A program made the translations under genes and the position numbers. 64,000 nucleotides of DNA from contig NC_037673.1 of NCBI RefSeq assembly GCF_003255815.1, positions 159,507,745-159,571,744 on the forward strand. Reading direction: 5' to 3'. The DNA is from Theropithecus gelada (lineage: Eukaryota > Chordata > Mammalia > Primates > Cercopithecidae). How positions within the stretch are numbered: position 1 is the first letter of the stretch; the number at the start of each line of letters is the position of its first letter. The notes below the pieces were generated by a model. The model did not search any database. It saw only the letters and a program-made list of their open reading frames with translations, and was not told where the DNA came from. Shown in pieces: positions 22,407 to 33,018 of the stretch.

Positions 22407-23018
22407 TGTAAGTTTATCCCTTCGCCTTCGACCATAAAACACAGCCGCCCCCAAAGGGGCCATTTCAGAAGCCTACCTTCAGAGGCCATTCTCTTTCTCA
22501 GGGATGTTCCTTGCTGAGAAAAAGAATTCAGTGATATTTCTCCTATTTGCTTTTGAAAGAAGAGAAATATGGCTCTGTTCCACCCGCTCACCAGCAGTCA
22601 GAGTTTAAGGTTATCTCTCTTGTTCCCTGAACATTGTTGTTATCCTGTTCTTTTTTCAAGGTGCCCAGATTTCATATTGTTCAAACACACATGCTCTACA
22701 AACAATTTGTGCAGTTAACGCAATCATCACAGGGTCCTGAGGCAACATACATCCTCCTCAGCTTAGGAAGATGATGGGATTAAGAGATTAAAGTAAAGAC
22801 AGGCATAGGAAATCACAAGGGTATTGATTGGGGAAGTGATAAGTGTCCATGAAATCTTCACAATTTATGTTCAGAGATTGCAGTAAAGATAGGCATAAGA
22901 AATTACAAAAGTATTAATTTGGGAAAATAATAAATGTCCATGAAATCTTCACAAGTTATGTTCTTCTGCCATGGCTTCAGCTGGTCCCTCCATTCGGGGT
23001 CCCTGACTTCCCGCAACA
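22407..23018 (+). mobile_element. Class II (HERV-K-like) ERV LTR
   Basis: It starts at 'tgtaagtttatccc' and ends 'gtccctgacttcccgcaaca'. The 3' segment 'ggtccctccattcggggtcc' and the body ('ggtgcccagatttcatatt', 'cagttaacgcaatcatcac') are typical of HML-group LTRs (MER9/MER11/LTR13-like; subfamily not fixed). An internal near-tandem duplication is visible: 'agattaaagtaaagacaggc' (22786 region) recurs as 'agattgcagtaaagatagg' (22865 region), each followed by 'aatgtccatgaaatcttcac'-type sequence. No 6-bp target duplication; the left flank is L1 and the right flank is L2. Confidence 0.8.
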
Positions 23019-23034
23019 CATAAATACATCTTTA

Positions 23035-23205
23035 TTGTATGATTCTCCTCCTGTATTATTTACTCCTTGAGGTCGAAGACCTCATAGCCTTATTTCACTA
23101 ATATATTCCCAACACCCAGTACCTGGCACAAGGTAGGAAAGCAGTTATTAAACAAACTGAAGGACTAAATAAATGAGCCAATGAATGAATTAATGATAGC
23201 ATGAA
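23035..23205 (+). mobile_element. L2 LINE 3' end
   Basis: 'actccttgaggtcgaagacc', 'cacccagtacctggcac', 'gtaggaaagcagttattaaa' and 'gaatgaattaatga' follow the order of the L2 3' terminus. Confidence 0.8.
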
Positions 23206-23552
23206 AGATTATTCAACAAAATGTTTTATGGATATAATCAGCTGATAGATCATGGATAATAACATTCTTCTATGTACATTTTTCTACTTATGCTTAATAT
23301 CACTTGAAATATCTCTATATGCATATTCTTTAGGATAAAAGAATATTTGTAATGTTTTGTTTATATATTGAGGGCTCAAAACAACTCAAGAGCAACATTA
23401 GGATAATATTACTTCAAGGAAGCTTGTAAAGGAAGTATTGGGCAAGGAAATCCTACTGAAAAATTATCTTAAATGTTCACTGCAGTGAGAATCAAAGCTT
23501 TAGATACCAGAAAAATGAAGAGTATAAATAATTAACTATTAGGAAAACAAAT
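23206..23552. other. AT-rich spacer
   Basis: No element recognised. Confidence 0.4.
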
Positions 23553-23566
23553 ATATTTGTCTTTTT

Positions 23567-23865
23567 TTTTTTTTTTTTTTGAAATGGCATTTTGCTCTTG
23601 TCACCCAGGCTGGAGTGCAATGGCATGATCTTGGCCCACTGCAACATTTACCTCCCGGGTTCAAGTGATTCTCCTGCCTCAGCCTACCAAGTAGCTGGGA
23701 TTACAGGCACCTGCCACCACACCCAGCTAATTTTTGTATTTTTAGTAGAGATGGGGTTTCAATATGTTGGCCACCCTGGTCTCGAACTCCTGACCTCTGG
23801 CAATCCACTGGCCTCAGCCTCCCGAATTGTTGGGATTACAGGCATGAGCCACCATGTCTGGAGAG
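23567..23865 (-). mobile_element. Alu SINE (AluS-like) with target duplication
   Basis: Poly(T) of about 20, then both Alu arms in reverse. Flanked by 'atatttgtcttttt' at 23553-23566 and 23866-23879 (perfect). The 131-codon frame 23592-23987 is the reverse Alu. Confidence 0.95.
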
Positions 23866-23879
23866 ATATTTGTCTTTTT

Positions 23880-24717
23880 AATAAACATATCAAAATGAGA
23901 GGTCAAGCTAGTCTTACCCAAAGTTCTTCACATTCTTCAAATGTACAGGAAGGGGCGCTTCCTGAACATGCTACATACAACCAGTAAATACCTCCCCAAA
24001 AAAGTAGCTCTTCTCCTCCTACCTCTTTACATTCTTTAAATGTAAAGAACCCAAACCTTAGCATCATGCAATGTACCCTTGTAATAAGCCTGCACATATA
24101 ACCCTTGAATTTAAAATAAAAGTTGAAGTGGATAAATCCACATAAAGAACAAACTTTTTATGGACTTAATTGCCTGAACCTAAATTTCATTCAGAATTCA
24201 GAGTTCTGCACATGATACAATAAAGAACATTCAGATGTGATTTCCCTTGCAAAGTATATACAGAGATCCCAAATAGTAAGTTATAGCTCTTCTTCAAATG
24301 ATGCTCACTAATTTACACACAAAGACATTCTGCATGTTTGTGCTATTCTATAATCTTACTCACAAGGGAGATTTCCATTTGGAAAAAGAAGTAAATTATG
24401 AAAATTTTTCCTCAATGTTAGTATATGTAATTTCTATGGTAAATATAAAAATTACAGGATACGTAGTTATGATTCCCATTCAATTTATTCAATAATTAAG
24501 TGTTGAGTGAGTCTTACATGCTAACAATTATGCTAGATCATGAACTGTCTGAGTATGAAAATAAATGTTAACAGGTTTCTAGCCAGGTTTCTAGCCTTCA
24601 AAGACCCATGGCCTTTTTCCTATTAACAAAACAACCATTTGACTTGAAGTTATGTAACGTAGGAGTAAAACCACAGAAAAGCACAAGCTTTGACAACAAA
24701 CCAAGTAGATCAAAATT
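23880..24717. other. Spacer holding a 79-bp copy of downstream L2 sequence
   Basis: At 23946-24024 lies a copy of 25664-25746, flanked by 20-bp direct repeats (23926-23945 and 24025-24044, 18 of 20 identical). The right repeat is part of a perfect 9-bp-stem palindrome 'ctttacatt...aatgtaaag' (24025-24047). The remainder is AT-rich with no gene. Confidence 0.6.
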
Positions 24718-24732
24718 CTAACTCACTCTTTT

Positions 24733-25044
24733 TCTTTTTCATTCTTTTTTTTTTTAGAGACAGGTTTCACCCTGTTGCCCAGGTTGGAGTACAGTGATTT
24801 GATCATAGCTCCTTGCAGCCTCAACCTCCTGGGCTCAAACAACCCTTCCACTTCAGCCTCTTGAGTAGTTAGAATTACAGATGCACACCATGATGCCCAC
24901 CTAAGTTTTTAATATTTGAAACTTTTTGTAGATGGAGTCTTATTATGTTCCCCAGGTTGCTCTCGAACTCCTGGCCTCAAGCAATCCTCTTGCCTAGGCT
25001 TGCCAAAGTGCTGGGATTACAGGTGTGAGCCACCACACCCAGTC
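24733..25044 (-). mobile_element. AluJ-type SINE with 15-bp target duplication
   Basis: Both arms are strongly diverged, with 'gcctcaacctcctgggctc' and 'ctcctggcctcaagcaatc' (J-type). Flanked by a perfect 15-bp repeat 'ctaactcactctttt' at 24718-24732 and 25045-25059. It is notable that the duplication is unmutated although the Alu is old. Confidence 0.93.
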
Positions 25045-25059
25045 CTAACTCACTCTTTT

Positions 25060-25250
25060 AATACATATATGCTATTCCATTGTATGGATGTAGCAGTATT
25101 TATCCAACCAGTCCCCTATCGATATAGTATGCATTCAGTGTTTTCTGTAATTAGGTGACATAAGACAGTGCTGCAACAAACACCCCTGCACACAGAGCCG
25201 TATGTTCTGATGTGTTTATTTACACAGAAATTAAAAGCAATAGCCTCCAG
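25060..25250 (-). mobile_element. Ancient L1M ORF2-end fragment
   Basis: 'ctattccattgtatggatgt', 'atccaaccagtcccctat' and 'gacagtgctgcaacaaacacc' (+ strand) are the reverse complement of the old L1 ORF2 C-terminus/3' UTR. Confidence 0.75.
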
Positions 25251-25254
25251 ATTG

Positions 25255-25960
25255 CTGCAATCGTCTAACTAGTGTGCCTGCTCTGTCCTTGCTCTTTTAT
25301 CATGTACATAAAAATTGTAACTTAGACCATGTCAGTCTTCTGCCCCAATCCATCAGTGGTCTGTCAGTTCTCTTAGAGCAAAAGACAAAGTCCTTCGATG
25401 ACCTGTGTCTCTTTGTGAATTGCTCATCTTCATCCTCGGTATCATTTTGACCCCATCTCCTACCACTCCCCACCACAGTTCCTTCACTCCAGACACACTG
25501 GCCTCAGCACTATTCCCTGAATCCTACACAATGCAAGCCTTCACCTTGGAATTTCTTGCATTTGCTTGTTCCCTCTACTTGGAGCTCTCTTTGCGTAGGT
25601 CTCTGCACGCCCCACTCTCTCGCATTCTTCAGGTCTCCTCCACTCAAGTGTTACTTTCTTAGCGGCGCCCTTCCAGAACATGCTAAATGCTAAATAAAAC
25701 CAGTAACATACCTCCCCAAAAGAAGTAGCTCTTCTCCTCCTACCTCACCTTATTTTGTTCAAAGCGTTAATTACATTTGACATACTTTGGATTTACTTGT
25801 TTATTTGTTTATTTTCTGTTTCCAGTCCTACTCCAAATAAGAGTACCACCCACAGGGGTAAGGACTTACTTTTTCCACTGCCATATCCCCAGTAACTAAA
25901 ATTGTGCCTGGCACATAGTAAATGCTCACTTGATTTTTATTAAATGAATTGATAAAGGAA
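25255..25960 (+). mobile_element. L2 LINE, 3' region
   Basis: In order: 'cactccagacacactggcct' (25486-25505), 'ttgttccctctacttggagc', 'cttcaggtctcctccactca', 'tttgtttattttctgtttcc' and the 3' terminus 'tgcctggcacatagtaaatg', all L2 hallmarks. It contains the donor of the 79-bp copy at 23946. Frames here (25405-25662) are fortuitous. Confidence 0.85.
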
Positions 25961-27495
25961 TACGAGAGACTCAAAGCTAGGATAGATGCTGCCAGATTAA
26001 TTTCCCCAAAATGTTGCTGCAATCAATATTTTTCTGCAAGATGTAAGAATGATTGTAACTACTTTCCCACGCTTTTACCAACTCTAGACATTATCATTCT
26101 TTTTGTTATTTGTGTATGTACTTTTTGTCTAAGGGATAGTTGCACCTTTTATCAAGTAAATGTGAAATTCTAATGTGTATCCAAACACGCATATTTAATT
26201 TACTTCAGTATGTTCCTAAGTGACAGACTGTACAGAATGCAAACAGAAACAATGCAGATAACTAAAGTTTCGCGCTAGTATTTTCAATAGTTCATGTCCA
26301 CAGATTTTTAGCTCCAACAATTAAAATGCAAATCAAATACCTCTTCAAGGAGACCTGTCTAAGGCAGCAGTCTCTCAGTTTCAAGGAAGCATCTTTCAGC
26401 CAGCACCGTCCTTCTGTGAAATAAGCAGCTTCTTTGGCAAGTCTGAAAGAAAGAATGGGGAAAATGAGAGGATCACTCAATATAACTACCCTCCTGGAGT
26501 TCTTTCAAGAATATGCTTCCATGACAGATAAAGGGAATTCAGAGGCTAAGAGGCACTCTGTTAAGATTTACAGGCGGCTTTGGCACAGATCCAGATGCAA
26601 GATAAATAACAAATGTGAACAGGAAAAGAAGGATGTGACAGAGTGAGAATATCCTTCATATGACATGAAAGGCAGTGATTCTGGGGATGCAAACTCAGCC
26701 TGTTGAATAGTCCTTGAAAATGGCATTTTAAAAGAACATCAAGCAATTGGAAGACCTATGGGGAAATTGACAGGATCCAGAACTAGACAGTCGTGTTGAA
26801 GTATTGTAAGGCATGGATTTGCTTTAAAAATGTCTCAGTGTTAAAACATAATTGCCATTTGTAGTGTAGAAATTACAAAGTCCGGTCATTTTTTGGATAG
26901 TTCTGAGTTAATAAAATGATAGCATAAACCAAAATTAACACTAAATTCGGTCATTTTTCACTTTCAAGTTATTCTTTTCTCTCATATTTAATAGGGTTTT
27001 GGGAAGGAAGACAGGTACCTTTCCAAATTGCAAACTACAGATGTCCTACAAAACCCCAAAATATTCAGGCCTACTTCAGAAATTAGCCAAATCCCACATT
27101 TTGGAGATAAAACTTAAGTTGGAGGTAGAGCCAATAAAAAGATAAAATACTGCCAGACTACAGAAGACTCAGATGATTTCAATGATGTTGCCAACAGATG
27201 GCAAATGCAGGGCAGTGGAAGATAATGCCAAAATAATTACCTCTCAAGCCAGAAGCCAAACTAGGGAGTATGTTCTGAGAAATAATTATTCTACTCACTG
27301 CTCAGGAAAAGGACACGCACACACACAAATATTAGGAGGAAAATAATCAAATCTGTAGAAATAAAGGAATAGTACTTAGATTAAATTATTCTATCAAAGG
27401 AAATGGAAAAGGAGAAAGAATAATTTAGATATGCCTCTTAAGAATAACATTATATGAAAGTAATTCAATAATAATAATGTTTGCCTTTTTAAAGC
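25961..27495. other. Repeat-poor sequence, 1.5 kb
   Basis: Near 26075-26150 there is a weak old-L1-like string ('attatcattctttttgttat'). Otherwise no repeat recognised. Several short frames (26292-26480, 26434-26646, 26561-26746) overlap on both strands without domains or splice context. No function assigned. Confidence 0.45.
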
Positions 27496-27740
27496 CATAT
27501 GTGCTAGGCCTTGTGTCAAATGCTTTTATAAGTATTTTCTCATTCAACTCAGGATAATGCTGTGAGCTTGATTTTATTATTACTCAGGTTTTACAGGGGG
27601 ATAAAGAAGTTAAGTTCTCTTTCCAAGGTCATATAACTTGTAAGTGGTGGAGCCAGGATCCACTGCTAGACATATTGATGACAGAGACTCCACTCTCGGA
27701 TATTTCACTGCATAAGGTCACATTTTACAGGTAAACACCT
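27496..27740 (+). mobile_element. MIR SINE
   Basis: 'tgctaggccttgtgtcaaat', 'tattttctcattcaactcag', 'ttacagggggataaagaag' and 'ggtcatataacttgtaagtg' follow the MIR core order to 'ggagccaggatcc'. Confidence 0.85.
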
Positions 27741-27935
27741 AAGAAGCAGCTTAACTTTCTATCTGAAGGCAACCCAACTATGTAAGCCTGGTATATGACA
27801 ATGTTACTCTGTCCACCTAAGACTCAAAGATTCATTGATACAAACATTTAATTGGCACTTACTGTATCACAAATGTCACACTAGGCACTAGGGAGAAGAT
27901 AATTTCAGCTCAGGAAGAGTATACTGTGTAGTGGG
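27741..27935 (+). mobile_element. Ancient LINE/MIR-age fragment, left part
   Basis: 'ttggcacttactgtatcac', 'cactaggcactagggagaag' and 'gaagagtatactgtgtagtg' resemble the widely dispersed 'ctactatgtgccaggcact...ggggatac...cattctagtgg' old element (probably L2 clade). It appears to resume after the LTR at 28345. Confidence 0.5.
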
Positions 27936-28344
27936 TGGTATTAGGCCATTCTTGCATTGCTATAAAGAAATACCTGAAACTAGGTAATATACAAGAAAGA
28001 GGTTTATGTGGCTCACAGTTCTGCAGGCTGTACAGGAAACATAATGCCAAGCAGCACCTGCTTCTGAGGAGGCCTCAGGAAGCTTTTATTCATGGTAAAA
28101 GGCAAGGCAGAAACAGGAACTTCATATGGTGAAAGCAGAAGCAAGAGAGAGAGAGTGTGAGCAGGAGGAGCCACACACTTTTAAATGATGGGCTCTTGCA
28201 AAAACTCACTATCATGAAGACAGCATCAAGCCATAAGGGATCTGCCTCCAGGATCCAAACACCTCCCACCAGGCCCCATCTCCAGCATTAGGAATTACAA
28301 TTCAAGATGAGATTTGGGTGGGGACAAAAATCCAAACTATATCA
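27936..28344 (-). mobile_element. MaLR (MST/THE1-type) solo LTR
   Basis: On the + strand it opens with 'attaggccattcttgcattg', then 'tataaagaaatacctgaaac', 'agttctgcaggctgtacagg', 'tttaaatgatgggctcttgc' and 'aattacaattcaagatgag', closing with 'aaactatatca': the reverse complement of an MST-class LTR over its full ~410 bp. Inserted in an older element. Flanking 5-mers (gtggg / gtaga) match only partly. Confidence 0.88.
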
Positions 28345-28540
28345 GTAGAGAATAAGATAGATATGTAAACAAATAATCATAATGCAATGCAAGAAATGGC
28401 ATGCTAGCAGATACATTCATGGGAAGGTGGGAAGAAAGAAAGGGATGAGAAGTAACTGAAAGAAAGAAAACAGAATATCCAAAGACATTAAGTTGGCATT
28501 CACAAAAAAACATTCAAATACGGAATGCAGACCGTGACAA
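28345..28540 (+). mobile_element. Ancient LINE fragment, right part
   Basis: 'agatatgtaaacaaataatc' and 'gaaggtgggaagaaagaaag' look like the continuation of the element left of the MaLR LTR. Diverged; low certainty. Confidence 0.4.
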
Positions 28541-29604
28541 AAGAACATAACTATTAAAAATGCATGAAAAAATGCATGGAATAATTTTGCTGAAGAGTGT
28601 GCTCATCTAAGTAACTTTGGAAAGGAGTAAAGACTGTAAGACTAAATGCAAAGGAAACTTAACATAAGCGTTATACTCTCCTTGATAAAGGTGTTTTCCC
28701 TGGGGATATAGTTAACAGTTATTTAAAAACTACACATGTATACTGTAATTTTACAATAAAGTAAATGGATGATGGATGATGAGAGTAAGATTTCTCACTA
28801 TTGGAGCGGTAGATAACAGACAAGCAAAGAGACAAGACAAGAAAAATCCATGTGGTAATGTTTACAGTTGGGAACATCAGTATGAACTCCTGTCTAGCTT
28901 AATATAGATGCTGATGGAAATGTTTGGAGATGTGCATGTGTGTGTGTTTATGCACAGCTTAGCATACACATATATATTTTCTTGTTCTGTCAACTATAAT
29001 TACCTAAAAGAGACGACACACCAGTAGCCACACCTAAAGGTCAGATCTTGGTTTCTAATACCTTTCTCCAATAAAGGAACCAAAGACTGGGGCAGTAAAT
29101 GTACAAGATGAGTCTGGAGCCTGTTTTACTCAAGAATAAAAAGAAACAAACCCACATTGATAGGTATATGACAAAATAATGGCACATGAGCTAACTGCAA
29201 GAGCTCCTAATGGCCAAAGCAGGAACAGTAATAATAAAATTATATTCGATTATAACCTAAAATATAAAATAAATATCCATTAACCCATACTAATATAAAC
29301 AGCTAATTAAATAAATAGATGAGAGAGAACTAATAAGTTTCTTATGCCGAAGAATTTCAAATCATTTACAAAGATACCCCATTCTCAAGGAGGGGAACAT
29401 AACTCTATAGTGGAGAAACCTGACAAACACTACTTCAGCCAGATAATCAAAGTTAATATCAACAGTGGTTGCGTATGTTGATTAGTATGTGCCCCTGCTA
29501 TGACATGATGATAATGACACTTTGCTTCTGTGGTCTCCCTCCCAAATTCACATAACACCAGTGTAATCATAAGCAAATCACAACATAAATCACTACTGAA
29601 AAAT
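28541..29604 (+). mobile_element. Ancient L1M/HAL1-type 3' UTR, first part
   Basis: Long colinear match to an old L1 3' region: 'catctaagtaactttggaaa', 'agatcttggtttctaatacc' (29044-29063), 'aataaatatccattaaccca' (29269-29288), 'gtggagaaacctgacaaaca' (29410-29429) and 'atgatgataatgacacttt'. Contiguous with 30013-30350 once the inserted segment is removed. Confidence 0.75.
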
Positions 29605-30012
29605 GTTCTACACAATCAGGTTCTACTAATTTTGGCAAGTTTGGAAGACAGAAGATGGCCGAAGCATATTTATCTTCCTCTGGCAGTGACAAGCAGTCGT
29701 TTGACCTTCTCTCCTTGAGTCATTTTCCTTGATGCTCCACATTTTACAAATTTTCTTAACATGAGAAAAAGCAGCAATTTCCTGATCCTTTAAAAATCTA
29801 CAGCAAATAGAAAACATGTGACAGCCTTTCCTGACCTTCACTCTTGGAGACCATTCAGTGGTTTTCTAAGCACCTAATCCCCTGTATTAAATTCCTTTCT
29901 TCTCAAAATAGTTAGGGTGGTATCTGTTTCCTGACTGACCCCACTGATAAACACATAATGTATACATTACAGCACCTAGCTCTCACAGGCACTCAATAAC
30001 GTTCTACAAAAT
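29605..30012 (+). repeat. 384-bp inserted copy of 33019-33402 with target-site-like duplication
   Basis: 29617-30000 matches 33019-33402 in the same orientation with only about nine substitutions (roughly 97-98% identity by hand count). It interrupts the old L1 and is flanked by 'gttctacacaat' (29605-29616) and 'gttctacaaaat' (30001-30012), 11 of 12 identical. The right end is 'ctcaataac', with no poly(A) tail. The frames 29626-29841 (-) and 33025-33243 (-) are the same frame in the two copies. Confidence 0.9.
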
Positions 30013-30350
30013 GTATGAACAGAACTCCTTCAAAATCTTCAAAGTCAACAAAATCAAGCAAAGTCTGAGAAGCTGTCCCAACCAGGAGGAGCCTAAGTAA
30101 ACAGGGCTATATGAAATGTGATATCATAGATAGGATCCTAGAACAGAAAAAAGACATTAGGCAAAAACTAAGAAAATCTGAGGAAAATGTGAACTTTAGT
30201 TGATAATAATGTGTCACTGTTGGCTCACTAATTGTAATAAGTGTATCATGTTGATGTAAGATATTAATAATAGGTAAAATCAGGTGTGGACTATCTGCAC
30301 AACTTTTGAATAAATCTAAAACTATTTTATATTTAAAAGTGTATTAAAAT
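30013..30350 (+). mobile_element. Ancient L1M/HAL1-type 3' UTR, second part
   Basis: Continues the element before 29604: 'gtctgagaagctgtccca', 'gataggatcctagaacagaa' (30130-30149), 'aaaaagacattaggcaaaaa', 'gaactttagttgataataat' and 'aataaatctaaaactatttt'. Confidence 0.75.
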
Positions 30351-30832
30351 CAAATATCCATCACAAGAATTAAAAAGAATTCAAATAATGTATAAAAGAA
30401 AATTAAATATTTTTATATTTATGAGCTTTCATAAAAAGAAAAATAGCATTCATTGAATATGTACTTCTAAATATTAAGAAATTAAGTACCCTAGAAACTT
30501 ACATATACATGAGAAAGATGAACACTTACCCTCAATATACAAAAAATTCAAAGAATAGAGAAACTTTTTAGCAAATTCTGAGAGGTAGGACTTCTGGTAG
30601 GAAAAAAAAGGCTCAAGCAAAGAGTTGCAGGATGAACTAATCTGACCTTCCTAAAGTGGATAAGATTGGTATTATTGAAGGATGAGATTGTCTCCCTGAA
30701 TGGCTCTCTCTCTGTCAATTTCTAGCAAGTCTCTTTCTTATTTTTCTCACCAAAACATTAAAAAAGATGAGCCTGAAATGAACTACCAAGGACTGAATTA
30801 ACTACGGTCAATTTTCACAGTAGTTGAACATA
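30351..30832. other. AT-rich spacer
   Basis: No element recognised; possibly the extreme 3' tail of the old L1 at its start. Confidence 0.4.
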
Positions 30833-30945
30833 ATAGAATCATGGAATCTCAGAGCAGGTCAAATCACCAGGGTCAATCCCTCACTGTGAGGAAACTGAGA
30901 CCCAGAGAGATAAGGTGTCTTGTTCTACAAAATAGGTATAACTGG
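30833..30945 (+). mobile_element. MIR-related SINE fragment
   Basis: 'tagaatcatggaatctcaga', 'gtcaatccctcactgtgagg' and 'aaactgagacccagagagat' match the MIR-class 'aatccctcattttacagatgaggaaactgagg' order. Confidence 0.55.
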
Positions 30946-32027
30946 TGACTCATTTGACATTAGAGCCAAGTTTTCTTTAACTCTAGGGCCATGCTTTTAC
31001 CCATGTATGACACCACTGATGGAAAAGAACTGCTACATGTTACTTCTTGCAGCCATTCCTTACTTCCTTACCTTTCTGTCTTTCTCTCTCTCTCCAATGT
31101 TTGTCTACCACAACCCATTTTCTAACAGAGCAGATAGAGAGGTTAAAATGCCCTCTACCCTATGCATCCCATACCCTAGATAATGAATAAACTGATATTC
31201 CATTCTTAAAGACAAAATGTTGTACTAGTATAAAGCAGCCATGCCCTAAAGTGACAAGTTAATCCTGGAACCAAAGCACACCAGCTCACACCAACATGCC
31301 TCACACCATAATAAACTCAGAAACTTCATTAAAGTAATGTTTGCTTATGAAGCTGGAACCAATTAAAAGTAATCAGACAAAAAAAGAGTGATCCATTTCT
31401 TCCACTATATTAATTCAATTTGGATGAAAATAAGCTATACCTCGAATTAATCACTTCAATGGGAGCTGGTTAAAATGGCTAGGTTTTCCAGCCTATGACT
31501 TTTAAAACTAAAATGAAGAAAAACACAAAAGCAGTTTAACTGCAATAAAAGTACAGCTTTGAACCTCAAAATAATCAGATATTGAGCAGATGCAGCTATT
31601 TTTCCAACTTATATTCTAATTAGTTTTCTTTGGTCTAAAACTGATATGCATCCTATAAACTTGCAAATTTAGTAATAATCTGTAAAAATCTTTTTCTTTA
31701 AATAGCTTGGGAGTTGTCTGCTGGGACTAAAAATATACGCAACAGATACAGAAATGTTTAAAAGTGAAAATTGTGCCTGTCTGAAATGTACTTAGAAATA
31801 TGAAAAATCTCTGCTTAAATAAGTTGCCTCAAAATTGCCTCATTTCAAATTTATTAAACTTTCAAAACCTCAAAGACAAAAGAAAAATGTCAGCAGGTGA
31901 TGGTAAGCAAGCATAAACTTTATATAATTATCATGTTTCACAAACCACAAAAGTTGATTTTCAGAGCAGAAAAAAAAAAATCTTTGCAACCACCTAACCC
32001 CAATTTTCACATTTACACAACATATCC
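30946..32027. other. Repeat-poor AT-rich sequence
   Basis: About 1.1 kb in which I recognise no repeat. The frame 30920-31183 has no domain. Short homeodomain-type 'attaat'/'aattaa' cores are frequent at 31340-31470, as expected by composition. Confidence 0.4.
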
Positions 32028-32130
32028 ACAGTGCTTAAGTAATTTTCTAGAAGGCACACAAGTAGTTGGGATTAGATCCCAAGGGTACTGCCTGTTGGTG
32101 CAATGCTTGCCACCTCTTCATAATAACATG
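32028..32130 (+). mobile_element. MIR fragment
   Basis: 'gcttaagtaattttctagaa', 'cacacaagtagttgggatta' and 'gatcccaagggtactgcctg' follow the MIR core (cttaagtgacttgcc, agctagtaagtgg, gattcgaaccc). Confidence 0.5.
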
Positions 32131-32469
32131 CAGCCCCCTCAGTTTCTTGTCTTCATAGATGAGTGGTTGCCATTGCTTATATAATATGAAACCTTCATTC
32201 CCTTATTCTCATGTGTGTTTTCTTGGTTTCACTTCACCCTAAAAGTCAAGACTATTTACTTTGGGATCTTTATTTCTTCAAGGAGAAAAATACTTGACTG
32301 TTTGCTCTATAGCTTGAAGCAATAGGTCTAAAATATAATACAACCTTTATTATTTTCCTCTCAGAATCGGGTGACAGTAAGTAAAGTATATTTTGCAGAC
32401 ACAGGATAAACAAAAGAGAAGTTATGACAGTGAATGCTAATTAACAAATAATCGTGTTAAGTAGAGTGC
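32131..32469. other. Spacer
   Basis: No element recognised. Confidence 0.4.
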
Positions 32470-32890
32470 CCTCAATGATAACACATTTGGCTTGGTGGTT
32501 AATTCCAGGTGCCAGAGTGAGACTTTCTGACTTCAAAGCCTTCTTCTTCCATTGTTCAGCTGTGTGACCATAAGTCACACCCTCACTATTTTTATAGTTC
32601 AAAATAGATAGGTAGATAACATAGAGAGAGACAGAGTCATAAAATCAAAGGAAGGAAATTCAGTAAAGTCCCTGGTGTTTCCCACAATGACTGCCTTAAT
32701 GCTTCTTTTAGAAATACCAAATAACAAATTGTTTCATTATCGTTTATCGCTCTCTGCTTTACCAAACATTTTCGGCTTACCTAGTATGCAAGCCAGGGCT
32801 ACTAACATGGTTCCTTAATACTTCTAAGTCTCAGGTCTCCTCATCTATAATGCTTACTCACAGAATTTAATGAGACAGTAAATAGTATGC
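32470..32890 (+). mobile_element. MIR SINE pieces
   Basis: The first piece at 32485-32580 ('ggtggttaattccaggtgcc', 'cagctgtgtgaccataagtc') and a second at 32815-32885 ('acttctaagtctcaggtctc', 'catctataatg') correspond to consecutive MIR parts. The 230 bp between them is not MIR. It is either one interrupted MIR or two separate fragments. Confidence 0.6.
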
Positions 32891-33018
32891 TGTAAGTTGT
32901 CTGTTGAGATTTGGAAGCCTTTTCACCCTTTGCTGTACTTTCCCTTTTATAGCAAAGACTAGGAGCTTCAGAGCTGGATTTCCCAGGCTCCTTTGCTGAC
33001 ACTATTCTGGACACAGAT
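32891..33018. other. Flank of the donor segment
   Basis: Unclassified sequence upstream of the 384-bp donor; possibly part of the same unidentified old repeat. Confidence 0.35.

Noticed and set aside
23592..23987. 131-codon frame, the second longest open single-frame candidate on the + strand
   Set aside because: It is the reverse strand of an Alu; the same peptide type appears at 14131, 16188, 38995, 51223, 61275 and 63028.
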